Of a DNA stretch of 64,000 nt, positions 7,299-15,883 are shown piece by piece. The notes under the pieces were generated by a model. That model saw nothing but the letters and a program-made list of their open reading frames with translations. It did no database searches and was not told the DNA's origin. The DNA is taken from contig JAQTIA010000003.1 of assembly GCA_029433415.1 (NCBI GenBank), positions 248,001-312,000 of the forward strand, read 5' to 3'. Both the position numbers and the translations under genes were made by a program. The DNA is from Acetobacteraceae bacterium ESL0709 (GTDB lineage: Bacteria; Pseudomonadota; Alphaproteobacteria; Acetobacterales; Acetobacteraceae). Positions within the stretch are counted from its first letter, which is position 1. Every line of letters begins with the position of its first letter.

Positions 7299-7963
7299 TG
7301 TTGGCTGGTGAAGGAAGTGCGGGGATCATCAGGCAGATGGAAGTCGCTCTTTTTCTTGGGCAAACGGCTCTCGACAGAGGCGAACATGCGCAGGCTTTCG
7401 AAATGTTCGTACTGGCGGCAAGGACGCGACATCCAAAAGCTGTCAATATGCTGGGAAGAGCTTATGAGAGAGGCTGGGGTGTTTCGCGCAATGTCCGGCA
7501 GGCCATGGCCTGTTTTCACTATGCTGCCCGGAAAAGGGAAGGCTGGGCCCATTTCAACCTTGGAGACCTTTATTTTTCAGGAGAAGGGATTGCGGTGAGT
7601 CAGCAAAAAGCTTTTTCCCACTATCTCGCCGCAGCGCGCCTTGGTGTTAACAAGGCGCTGAATATGCTCGGCATCCTTTATGAACAGGGTGTGCCGACAG
7701 GAATAAGTGATGTAAAGATAGCCATGACTTATTACAAGGCCGGTGCTGAAGCAGGAGATTGCTGGGGTTTTTACAATATGGGCCGCCTGGCGCTTGGGGA
7801 AGGGAAAAAGGACGCCTCCGCCTCATGGTTCAGAGAGGCAGTCCGTTACGAATTTCCGGGCTGTTATTTCGCTTTGAGGGAGCTGCTTGAAGGTGTAGCA
7901 GACAAAAATCTTCAGGCGCTACGTGTGGAAATCACTGCGAAAATACAAGGTCAATGTGTCTGA
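7298..7963 (+). CDS. Sel1-repeat protein of the siderophore receptor locus
   Basis: A 221-aa protein of tandem Sel1-like (TPR-type) helical repeats. Units such as 'AVNMLGRAYERGWGVSRNVR', 'AHFNLGDLYFSGEGIAV' and 'ALNMLGILYEQGVP' recur every 35-37 residues, with about four to five copies. There is no signal peptide, so it is probably cytoplasmic. The TGATG overlap with the receptor shows translational coupling. Sel1 proteins occur beside PiuC-type loci, but their job there is unknown. Its last 13 bp overlap the convergent lipoprotein gene. Confidence 0.75.
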   Translation: MLAGEGSAGIIRQMEVALFLGQTALDRGEHAQAFEMFVLAARTRHPKAVNMLGRAYERGWGVSRNVRQAMACFHYAARKREGWAHFNLGDLYFSGEGIAVSQQKAFSHYLAAARLGVNKALNMLGILYEQGVPTGISDVKIAMTYYKAGAEAGDCWGFYNMGRLALGEGKKDASASWFREAVRYEFPGCYFALRELLEGVADKNLQALRVEITAKIQGQCV

Positions 7964-8379
7964 GGTTCTATTATTGTTCTGTCACCTGACGTGATGGCTC
8001 TTTTGTAACGATTGTCAACAGCGCCGTGTGCCAGGTTGAAATGGAGAGCGTTCGTTTTGCTGTCCATTCGCCCGTTAAGATAAGCGTAGAGATCAACATT
8101 ATTATAATCAAGCGCAGGCTGGACCACATCCTGACCAACATGAGCGGTTTGCGCCCAATGACGCCAGACTGTGTTTTTACAAGCGACAATTTCCTGAATA
8201 TGATGATCAGCCGGCGGGGGAACTTTCTCGCATCCCGCGAGGTCAGCATCGCGCCTTTCTGTCAGGCTATCATGATAATAGGTATAATCCTGCGCAGGTG
8301 ATTGCGCCTTGGGTGGTGATTCCGATGTTGTGCATCCTGAGAAGAGAATGAAGGAAGCCGCCAGAAAAAGTTTTTTCAT
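7951..8379 (-). CDS. hypothetical lipoprotein
   Basis: A 142-aa product with a clear lipoprotein signal (MKKLFLAASFILFSGC, lipobox Cys16). After lipidation it would be anchored in a membrane facing the periplasm. It has two further cysteines (DLAGCEKVPPP and IVACKNTV) that could form a disulfide. I recognise no domain. It converges on and overlaps the Sel1 gene by 13 bp. Confidence 0.65.
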   Translation of the reverse strand: MKKLFLAASFILFSGCTTSESPPKAQSPAQDYTYYHDSLTERRDADLAGCEKVPPPADHHIQEIVACKNTVWRHWAQTAHVGQDVVQPALDYNNVDLYAYLNGRMDSKTNALHFNLAHGAVDNRYKRAITSGDRTIIEPQTH

Positions 8380-8501
8380 GCAAAATTCCTGAAGCAGGGT
8401 CAGTCCTTTGAAATATATGCTCCCTTATTCTAGAGGTTCTGTCTTTGATCGAAAAGGCATAAATTTATCGGGGATTTCTGGCATGATGATATGGTTTTTC
8501 A

Positions 8502-8531
8502 GAACAGCCGCCGCATGGAAGGCGGCTGTTC
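8502..8531 (-). terminator. hairpin terminator of tail-fibre locus 1
   Basis: GAACAGCCGCC / GGCGGCTGTTC is a perfect 11-bp stem lying just past the stop of the minus-strand gene at 8548. The T tract on the minus strand is interrupted. It separates the phage-like genes from the lipoprotein gene. Confidence 0.65.
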
Positions 8532-8547
8532 CGATTCATTGTCTGCG

Positions 8548-8817
8548 TCAGGCTTTCTTGTCTGACGTTGTGACTAGTTCTGGATAGGTCTGGCTCTGTT
8601 GATATTTACTGTCTGGATCCAGAACCCATGCCGTGTTGTTCCACCAGGGTGCACTGTCTGGTGCAGGAGGCTGGGCATCCAGTGAGTAACTTCCCGTCAC
8701 GATAATGTATCCAGCTTCCTGCCAGCCTAGTGCTTTTGTGCGATAGCAAGCGTAATTCTGGAAAACAGGCATTGAATGTGTTTCTTCTGCGATATTTGCT
8801 ATTGTTGTGTCGGTCAT
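8548..8817 (-). CDS. small phage-tail-associated protein, unknown
   Basis: An 89-aa protein without a recognised domain. It is last in a minus-strand group of three after a tail fibre and its assembly-like protein, and is rich in aromatic residues (NYACYRTKALGWQEAGYI, WWNNTAW). A similarly placed small gene, broken, ends locus 2 at 14209-14419. A tail or chaperone role is inferred only from position. It has a good ribosome binding site (GGAGA) and a terminator follows. Confidence 0.5.
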   Translation of the reverse strand: MTDTTIANIAEETHSMPVFQNYACYRTKALGWQEAGYIIVTGSYSLDAQPPAPDSAPWWNNTAWVLDPDSKYQQSQTYPELVTTSDKKA

Positions 8818-8838
8818 GATATGTCTCCTATATAAATT

Positions 8839-9273
8839 TTAATCTGTAAGTTTTTCAGGTTTAACCGGAAGTTCAGAGCTGATTGTATCAGTGCCATCAA
8901 TAATGGCGTTAAGGGCCTTGACATAAGCCTTGGTCTTTTCGCCAAAGTTTTCTCCCATGGCGACGATCATCGGGGCTTGTGACTGGATGGCTGCCAGAGC
9001 AGACATTGCCTGAGCTTTTAATACTGCATGCTGGTTTAACGGTTTGTGGTAATTGCTGGATGCCGTCACGCTTGTAAGATCAATTTCTGTCCCGTCCCAG
9101 TTAAGTGCAACAGGAACGTTATCTCGAACAGAGAGGGTCGCTCCGCATGTATTGGCTGTCAGTAACTGGGCGTAGACAGTCTCGTTTATCTCTATTGCGC
9201 CAGGAGGGACAGATCCTAACCGGTCGTCGTAAAATCCGAAATAGTCTTCATTTTTTGCTAGAAAGATACTCAT
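8839..9273 (-). CDS. tail-fibre assembly-like protein
   Basis: The 144-aa product opens with 'YFGFYDDRLGSVPPGAIEIN' and '..YAQLLTA', the pattern of phage tail-fibre assembly proteins (residue rule 'GF(Y/F)D..HG.IP..AVEI...--ALL'). Such proteins help fold the fibre encoded just upstream. The gene starts 8 bp after the fibre stop codon. The remainder is alanine-rich and helical (about 85-125). Assignment rests on the N-terminal motif and position. Confidence 0.6.
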   Translation of the reverse strand: MSIFLAKNEDYFGFYDDRLGSVPPGAIEINETVYAQLLTANTCGATLSVRDNVPVALNWDGTEIDLTSVTASSNYHKPLNQHAVLKAQAMSALAAIQSQAPMIVAMGENFGEKTKAYVKALNAIIDGTDTISSELPVKPEKLTD

Positions 9274-9280
9274 TATAACC

Positions 9281-11497
9281 TCAATAACCTATTGCAAAAA
9301 TCGTGCAAGGAGCGTTCGTAACACCCACACTTACTTGACTGGATTTTGTACCACAGAAAAACGTGGAATTCGTTTTGAGGTAGGCAAATGCGTTATCAAC
9401 CTCATCTCCTTGCGTGTCTGGATTGGTGGCGTAAACCTGTAGAGCAGCGGTGGGGAATGTAATTGGGAACGAAAACGTCCCCTTTGATACAGGGATACTC
9501 ATCCACTGAATAATCAGTCCACCTGGTAGACGCTGCCAGCCTGCGCTGGCCAGAGAGTTTTTGAATTCCGCAACTCCAGCATAGAGGGTGTCGGCGTAGT
9601 CTTTGGTGATGGCCATCTGATACAGGCCATTACTGTCGATATATTCAATACCGGACGGCTGTGTTTTACCCTTGTCTCTATATTGTGATTTAATACCCGT
9701 GATTTTCAGGCTGTAATCATCCAGACTTTGCGTGCCGGAAACAAGATTGGCTTCAGCCGCCTGAGCCCGAGCTGTTTCGGCCTGAACATCGTTTATAACG
9801 GCGATCTGATTATTCCCGATGTAACCTTTGTCTTTCCCTAGAGCGAAAACGGCATTACGTTTGTCGTCGTAGCCGACAAAGTTACCATCACTCTGAGGTT
9901 GGATCACCCAACTATTATTAGGGCCGTATTTAAATGTCGGCTGAACGATTATGCCGTTATCGACCGAGACCAGCTTGCTTTCAGCAAGCTGAGCCCGAGC
10001 TGTTTCGGCCTGAACGTCGTCAGTGGTTGCGATTGCCTTCCCTCCGACAGTACCTCCGCCTGCGTTCAGTGCATATAAAATTTTACGATTTTTATCATAA
10101 CCAACAAAATTTCCATCATTCTGAAGTGAAAGGCGGTTTCCATCTCCATAGATAATATCCAGCGCGTCACTCGTCCCGGTGATCGTGCCTGCGGATACAT
10201 TGCCGCTGACAAACAGGTCGCCCGAGATAGTGCCGCCTGTTTTAGGAAGCAAACCAGCCTCCGCTGATTGAGCTCGAGTGGTTTCGGCCTGTAGGCTTGG
10301 AATTCCAGCATAGAGGGTATCGGCGTAGTCTTTGGTGATAGCCATCTGATACAGGCCATTACTGTCGATATATTCAATACCGGATGGCTGTGTTTTCCCC
10401 TTGTCTCTATATTGTGATTTAATGCCTGTGATTTTTAGGCTGTAATCATCCAGACTTTGCGTGCCGGAAACAAGATTGGCTTCAGCCGCCTGAGCCCGAG
10501 CTGTTTCGGCCTGAACGTCGTCAGTGGTTGCGATTGCCTTCCCTCCGACAGTACCTCCGCCTGCGTTCAGTGCATATAAAATTTTACGATTTTTATCATA
10601 ACCAACAAAATTTCCATCATTCTGAAGTGAAAGGCGGTTTCCATCTCCATAGATAATATCCAGCGCGTCACTCGTCCCGGTGATCGTGCCTGCGGATACA
10701 TTGCCGCTGACAAACAGGTCGCCCGAGATAGTGCCGCCTGTTTTAGGAAGCAAACCAGCCTCCGCTGATTGAGCTCGAGTGGTTTCGGCCTGTAGGCTTG
10801 GAATTCCAGCATAGAGGGTATCGGCGTAGTCTTTGGTGATAGCCATCTGATACAGGCCATTACTGTCGATATATTCAATACCGGATGGCTGTGTTTTCCC
10901 CTTGTCTCTATATTGTGATTTAATGCCTGTGATTTTTAGGCTGTAATCATCCAGACTTTGCGTGCCGGAAACAAGATTGGCTTCAGCCGCCTGAGCCCGA
11001 GCTGTTTCGGCCTGAACATCGTTTATAACGGCGATTTTCTGGTTCCCAATTCTTCCAGTTTCATTATTAATGGCGAAGACAACATTACGTTGATCATCAT
11101 AGCTGACGAGGTTTCCGTCAGATTGCGGTGTGAGAGTCCAGCTATTGTTAGGGCCGTATTTGATCGTGGGTAAGCGAAGCAGTCCGTTATCAATAGTAAC
11201 AAACAGCTTGCTATCAAGAGTCCCCGGAGCGCCGGGTGGAATTGTGAAGTCAACCGTGTAGGAATTCCCGTCTTCAGTATAAACAGTCAATGTAGCAGGC
11301 TGCTCATGCCCGGGTTGAGCTGGTGTGGTAGAAATTGTCATTTTGGCAACTTTTCCACCCGAAGTGCCAAGCACCTTGAGAGGGAAAAGCGCTAAAGAAG
11401 CAACCCCTTCTGAATTGATCTGCGTGCCAACGATACGATTAAGAGTCTGTTTTATTGATGCCAGTGGTAGTGAGTTAGGATCTATATTGGACGACAT
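9281..11497 (-). CDS. phage-type tail fibre with repeated bulb-lectin motifs
   Basis: A 738-aa adhesin-like fibre (start chosen at the ATG of MSSNIDPNS, with AAAAGG upstream). After an N-terminal attachment region (about 1-95) come four modules with the QxDGNxVxY signature of bulb-type mannose-binding lectins: 'QSDGNLVSY' (about residue 125), 'QNDGNFVGY' twice and 'QSDGNFVGY'. They are separated by coiled 'DVQAETARAQAAEANLV' linkers. Two modules are exact copies from a 501-bp duplication. The last 95 residues (GWQRLPGGLIIQW...IAIGY) match gp53-like tail-fibre C-terminal domains. It would bind surface glycans of a host cell. No head, sheath or tube genes accompany it. Confidence 0.8.
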   Translation of the reverse strand: MSSNIDPNSLPLASIKQTLNRIVGTQINSEGVASLALFPLKVLGTSGGKVAKMTISTTPAQPGHEQPATLTVYTEDGNSYTVDFTIPPGAPGTLDSKLFVTIDNGLLRLPTIKYGPNNSWTLTPQSDGNLVSYDDQRNVVFAINNETGRIGNQKIAVINDVQAETARAQAAEANLVSGTQSLDDYSLKITGIKSQYRDKGKTQPSGIEYIDSNGLYQMAITKDYADTLYAGIPSLQAETTRAQSAEAGLLPKTGGTISGDLFVSGNVSAGTITGTSDALDIIYGDGNRLSLQNDGNFVGYDKNRKILYALNAGGGTVGGKAIATTDDVQAETARAQAAEANLVSGTQSLDDYSLKITGIKSQYRDKGKTQPSGIEYIDSNGLYQMAITKDYADTLYAGIPSLQAETTRAQSAEAGLLPKTGGTISGDLFVSGNVSAGTITGTSDALDIIYGDGNRLSLQNDGNFVGYDKNRKILYALNAGGGTVGGKAIATTDDVQAETARAQLAESKLVSVDNGIIVQPTFKYGPNNSWVIQPQSDGNFVGYDDKRNAVFALGKDKGYIGNNQIAVINDVQAETARAQAAEANLVSGTQSLDDYSLKITGIKSQYRDKGKTQPSGIEYIDSNGLYQMAITKDYADTLYAGVAEFKNSLASAGWQRLPGGLIIQWMSIPVSKGTFSFPITFPTAALQVYATNPDTQGDEVDNAFAYLKTNSTFFCGTKSSQVSVGVTNAPCTIFAIGY
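9990..10992 (-). repeat. 501-bp tandem duplication within the tail fibre gene
   Basis: Two head-to-tail copies of 501 bp (about 9991-10491 and 10492-10992) appear identical by eye, each encoding 167 residues with one lectin motif. Partial, diverged copies lie on either side (about 9570-9790 and 10993 onward). The period is a multiple of three, so the frame is kept. Identity implies recent duplication or gene conversion. Confidence 0.9.
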
Positions 11498-12203
11498 TAT
11501 AAGCCTTTTCAGAATCAAAATAATATAGAATTATAAAATTTATTAAAAAATTATTATAATATGTGTTGTTCCTAGTTTATTTTAATATATATGTCAATAA
11601 TTATAATCGCTGATTATGATGGTATCATATTCTCGAAATGGAAAATATATGACAAATTGACAATAAATCCTGTAGATTCTCTCTTGATAAAAAATATGTC
11701 TTACAAAATCGCAATATAAATCCTCGGGAAAAATATGGGATATGGAGGTTTGAACTGCCATCTTGAAAAAAGGCTGGAAACACCTGTAACTTGCCTTTAA
11801 TGAGCCTATTGCTGTCAGTAGATTGTTAAAAACTTGTAAGTGCGTTTTACGCGATAGCTGACAGGATTAAGTTTTGGCAAGGCCTAGAAAGGAAGAGCGT
11901 TTGACATCGCATATGTTCTCGAGTTTCTTACTTTTGACAAAGGTTTTATTTTAATTCATAATATTGCAATATCGTAATTAATTTTTATTAAAACCTTACA
12001 GTATTTCTGAGGGGTTTTCATTAAGCTTCTTAATTATTGAGCTATGAACAGAGCATATTAAAACAAGAAGCATTTTTTATTATCTGGCAGATAGAAGAAG
12101 TGGATATGGCTTTATTTTCCTTTGGTGCATGACGTTCCTCGCGTAAATGATGATAGAGATGCTCTAAGCTGGCTTAAGATCCTGACTCGGGAATCGTGTT
12201 TGA
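11498..12203. other. AT-rich gap with no gene
   Basis: About 700 bp upstream of the tail fibre gene. The first 200 bp is strongly AT-rich and probably holds the fibre promoter. I see no open frame with a believable start, no RNA structure and no clear inverted repeats. Confidence 0.4.
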
Positions 12204-12925
12204 CTATTTTTCGCAGGCCCCTGAGATATGAGCGAGAAGCGACCAGGCCTTTGATGAAGATTCTGTTGTTTCGACACACTTGCTGAGATAGCGGTATCGA
12301 TCACTCCACGCGAGGCTGTGTTCAACACTACATTGTTTGGGCATGATCATGAAAGCTCTCTCGGGATCAGAGTGTTTTACGATCTCCATTTTCTACCGGC
12401 CAAGTCTGGAAAGGCTTTGACGAAGCTTGAGACCAGCATCCCCACCATCTCCCGATTATGTGCCTCAACCAGAGGAATAAATGTCGTGTTTTCTCAATGA
12501 CCAGCGGAGCTTCGTCACGATCCTGAAACTTGGACCGATGAACAACTGCCGTAATGATATGTCTCTAGGGGTCGGTCAGAATATGGCCTTTGCGCCCTTT
12601 GATCTTCTTGCCAGCGCATAACCACACGGACCGCCATTTTCTGCTGTTTTGACAGATTAACTGTCAGTAATGCCAACACTCGGTGTGGCTTGTCGTCCAT
12701 CTTGCTCACGCGAGATCATGACCAGAAGATGGTTGATGTTTTTCCATAATCCTTCCCTGATCGAGCTATAAAAATAGCCTTGAACCGTTGTGGAAGGGGA
12801 AACAGATATGGTAGCTGGCACCATTGGCAACCAGTCGTGATGCACACTGGTGCGTCAAGCCTGTTTGGGTAGGGGTATCATGGGCTCGCTCAGGGCCCAT
12901 TCCTCATCGGATAAATTACTTGCAT
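12204..12925 (-). pseudogene. degenerate IS5-family (IS1031-type) transposase
   Basis: Pieces of one transposase are scattered over three frames on the minus strand: 'LSDEEWALSEPMIPLPKQ' (N-terminal), then a piece reading TTVQGYFY and NINHLLVMI, then 'ENGGP' and 'QDRDEAPLVI', and finally 'KMVEHSLAWSDRYRYLSK'-like text near 12300 (equivalent of 'VVERTFAWLGRCRRLAKD'). Order and spacing match IS5-type DDE transposases of about 265 aa. Stops and frameshifts make it inactive. I could not define its terminal repeats. Confidence 0.65.
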
Positions 12926-13031
12926 GCACAATGTTCTCACGATGATAATCCTGACGGATGGTTTCAGTTTAGGCTATTGTCAATCCATTATGTTCTTCAA
13001 TTGCAATAAATCATAATCTGCTGAAATCTCT

Positions 13032-13747
13032 CTAGGCCGCGTTGACAGAAGATCTATACGATCTGTCTGAGCTCTGCTTCAGTGGTTGCTTCAATGCAGG
13101 TGTTACGGTGGAGTGGACATGGCACGAGGCGATCTGAAGGATCAGGAATGGGCGATGATTGGCCCGCTTCTTCCACCTGAGCGAGGGCGTTGGGCCCACC
13201 TCGCTGGAGACAACCGCCGGTTTCTCAATGGTATGTTGCATGTTCTGCGGACGGGGTCGTTCCTGGCGGGACATGCATGAATGCTACGGGTGCAAAGGGG
13301 GGCTCATTCGGAAGGTTTTGGCCGATCACGCGGCGGCTTTACGAGCAAAATCCACGCCCGATGCGATAAGCAGGGAGTCCTTTCGGTTTTGTCCTCACAG
13401 GAGGCCAGATCCCGGATTATAAAGCCACAGACGCTTGATGGCGTTGCCGGCTCCAAACCCCAGGGCCATGCTGGCTGATCGAGGCTATGACAGCGACAGT
13501 TTCCGCCAGGATCTGCTTCTGCGTGGTATCATGCCGATCATTCCATCATGCAAAGGACGAAGTGCACCGCAGAAAACAGACTGGCGGACGCTATCAAGAC
13601 CGCGACCACATCGAGCGGATGTTTAACCATTTCAAGCAGAGGCGGCGTATCGCAACCCGCTACGACAAGACCGCCTTGTCCTTCATGAGCTTTCTCAATC
13701 TCGCCGCCGCAAAATTCTGGATTAACTCTTTCGTCAACATGACCTAG
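13032..13747 (+). mobile_element. IS5-family insertion sequence, inactive, with IRs and CTAG target copies
   Basis: CTAG occurs at 13032-13035 and 13744-13747, a typical IS5-family target duplication. Just inside, GGCCGCGTTGACAGAAGA and the reverse complement of the right end, GGTCATGTTGACGAAAGA, form imperfect terminal inverted repeats (16 of 21 positions when CTAG is included). The roughly 708-bp body holds a truncated transposase, shorter than a full element by an internal deletion. Confidence 0.8.
13119..13747 (+). pseudogene. IS5-family transposase, internally deleted and frameshifted
   Basis: The N terminus (MARGDLKDQEWAMIGPLLPP, then FLNGMLHVLRTG) matches DUF4096-type IS5 transposases. 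The text jumps from 'DMHECYG' to 'KGGLIRKVLADHAA', which skips the region of about 50 residues that normally lies between, including the first catalytic Asp. Later pieces 'MLADRGYDSDSFRQDL' and 'RDHIERMFNHFKQRRRIATR' carry the second Asp and the Glu region but in other frames. The stop codon is formed by the right-hand CTAG target copy. Confidence 0.8.
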
Positions 13748-14208
13748 ATCTTTTTCGGTCAGGTTTTCAATGGAAAGAGTCCTTCAAAAAATATGGTCTC
13801 TATGAATATTTCATGCGCTGAAGTCGCTTTAGAGTTTTTGAAGAGTCTCTTATGTCATTGCGAGAACGGTAATTTAAAGCCGTATCATGACTGACAGCTT
13901 TTAAAGTTCGCTACTAGGCTTAGAAATTGTCGATGCATTGCAACGTGATATGGCCGCTGTGTTCATATTTTTATGTCTGTTGTTGACATCGCCGTTTTTT
14001 TAATTTCCTACCTCAAATGAGGTATCTTAGACTTGGAGGGTATTCCAGGGCTAAGTGACTGTTTCATGAGTGGTATTATGGATAGTCATATTTTGGCTGA
14101 ATGGCATTCGAAGCAGGCTGTGTATGATTTTTTAGAAGTGGGGTGTATGTCTGCTCAAAGGAGATAATGTTCCCTTTATAATAAGCCGTTCTCCCCTCCA
14201 TAATCATT
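13748..14208. other. intergenic stretch with one palindrome
   Basis: No gene is supported. The only clear structure is the inverted repeat at 14010-14025. A 33-codon frame (14067-14168, ATG) follows it but resembles nothing I know. Confidence 0.4.
14010..14025. promoter_or_regulatory. operator-like palindrome
   Basis: TACCTCAAATGAGGTA is a perfect 7-bp inverted repeat with a 2-nt centre. TTGACA lies just upstream and a GGAGG sequence about 10 nt downstream, as in small autoregulated operons. The gene it once controlled is not recognisable. Confidence 0.35.
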
Positions 14209-14419
14209 TTAGTGATGTCGGAGGTCGTACCACTTGGCGTCCGTCATGTCAGGAAATGGAAAGGCTTCATAGCCTGTAGGTGGCGTATAGTCAGGGAATG
14301 TGTCTCCCTTATTGTACTGCACGGTTGGCCAGCTGATAATCTGAGCCGGTTCTTGTCAATGCTGCCTCAGAGCTGACAAGAACAAAATAGGCGGTAAGAG
14401 TTGAGTGTTCTGTGGTCAT
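14209..14419 (-). pseudogene. frameshifted small tail-associated gene of locus 2
   Basis: An ATG frame (MTTEHSTLTAYFVLVSS) stops after 35 codons, but the neighbouring frame continues sensibly as 'SWPTVQYNKGDTFPDYTPP' and 'GYEAFPFPDMTDAKWYDLRH' to a stop at 14209. The two halves join with a single frameshift near 14325. Its position at the end of tail-fibre locus 2 mirrors the gene at 8548-8817. Confidence 0.5.
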
Positions 14420-14443
14420 AATGTTATCGTCCTGTGTGAGTCG

Positions 14444-15883
14444 TTACTGTATGTTGGCGGTGGAGCCCTTCCAGCTTGAACCGTTACTGTCATGGCCTGC
14501 TACGTCTGCCGAGATATTGGTACCATTACCGCTCATTTGTCCGGCGCTGGAGAAGATGATAATGGAGCCTGAATGGATGGCATGAACACCGTAATTAGGG
14601 TTATTCTTAATGGTCGCCTTGCTGCCGCCGACACGGCCATTATCAGCAACGACGCCGGAATCTGAGTTATTTGTAAGTGTACAGTTATCAATGGCGGTAA
14701 AGCCTCTCTGGAAGGCATCAACACCGATATTATAGCCTGTGATCTTGCTGTCACCGAGTTCAGCTGTGGCGTTGCTGGCGATTAGTGCGCCGGGGCTTGC
14801 GGCATCAATGCTGCCTTTGAGCGTAAGGTTATGGGCCCAGATATGTCCGCCCGTCAGTCCGAGGAGACCCGCTTCCAGTGTTTTGGAGCCTGTGGAACCG
14901 TCAATGAATAGAGAACCCCCGCGCTCGGCATCAAAATTACTGCCAAGAATAGCTGTCTGAGGAGCAGTATAATCACTAGCGTCGCTTGCTGTACCAAGGT
15001 GTGCAGACGATAACGCCACCTCCACGTGCCATGGCGTTGACGTCTCCAGCGATGGGCATGCCCATGCCCCCATTTGGAGCGTCAATTCCGGCATTATTAT
15101 CGGCCACCAGAGAGTAATAAAAGCCTTTTACGATGATATGGTTTCCCAGATGTATGCTACTGCCCGCACCATTAAAGGATATGCCGGCTCCGAAATGTCG
15201 GCCTCTGCTGTCTGTAGAGGCAAGAGAGCCTGTTCCGTCTAGTGGTGCCTGAATGGTTATACCGTCAATAGAGCCAATCAACCCACCATTATAGGCGGCA
15301 AATCCACACAGATTTGTTCCTTGTGTATGGGTAAAGTTCAGCACGACTTTCGTTGGGGCAGTGATATTACCTAGAATATGGACTGATTTTGTGTGTGGTA
15401 ATTCTGTATAGAATTGATTGGCCAGATTATAAGTGCCATCAGCGATCTGGATGGTAATAATGGCTCCATTGACAGGGGTGACGGCAAAAGTGGCGTACCA
15501 TGCGTCCAGAGGGTTTGTATAAGTGCACCCTGAAGGGCATACGTTCAAGGTGACATTCTGCGTAATAAACCAGTTTCTGGAGGCATAATTACTGTCGACC
15601 CAGATCGTGTCCGGAATGGCTGTTCCTGCTGCGCCGGGTCTGTCTGGTGGAGAAGTGCGAAGTGGGGGCCGTCAAGTACAAGTCCGCTTGCCTGTCCGTT
15701 AATGGCGTCAACCTTGCTGGTTATATCGTTACCTACGCGCGTTGAGCTGACGATATCAGCAGGGTTGTTGGTCTCGTTATAGGAAACGTATCCTGGATTA
15801 CGATTGACCGGAAAGGCGTGGGTAACAGGTGCAGCGAGGAAAAGTGTACTTCCAAGCAGGAGGTTTGTGATTTTTGTAAACAT
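14444..15883 (-). pseudogene. secreted right-handed beta-helix protein, two frameshifts
   Basis: Three overlapping frames make one protein of roughly 475 residues. The first has a signal peptide (ITNLLLGSTLFLAAPVTHA). It shifts frame near 15615, where the continuing text reads 'GTAIPDTIWVDSNYASRNWF', and again near 15005 to 'SAHLGTASDASDYTAPQTA'. The body has the short hydrophobic/Gly/Asn repeats of pectate-lyase-like beta-helices, for example 'NNSDSGVVADNGRVGGSKAT'. Such folds occur in phage tailspikes and surface polysaccharide-binding proteins. It starts in a TAATG overlap with the upstream fibre pseudogene. Confidence 0.65.
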
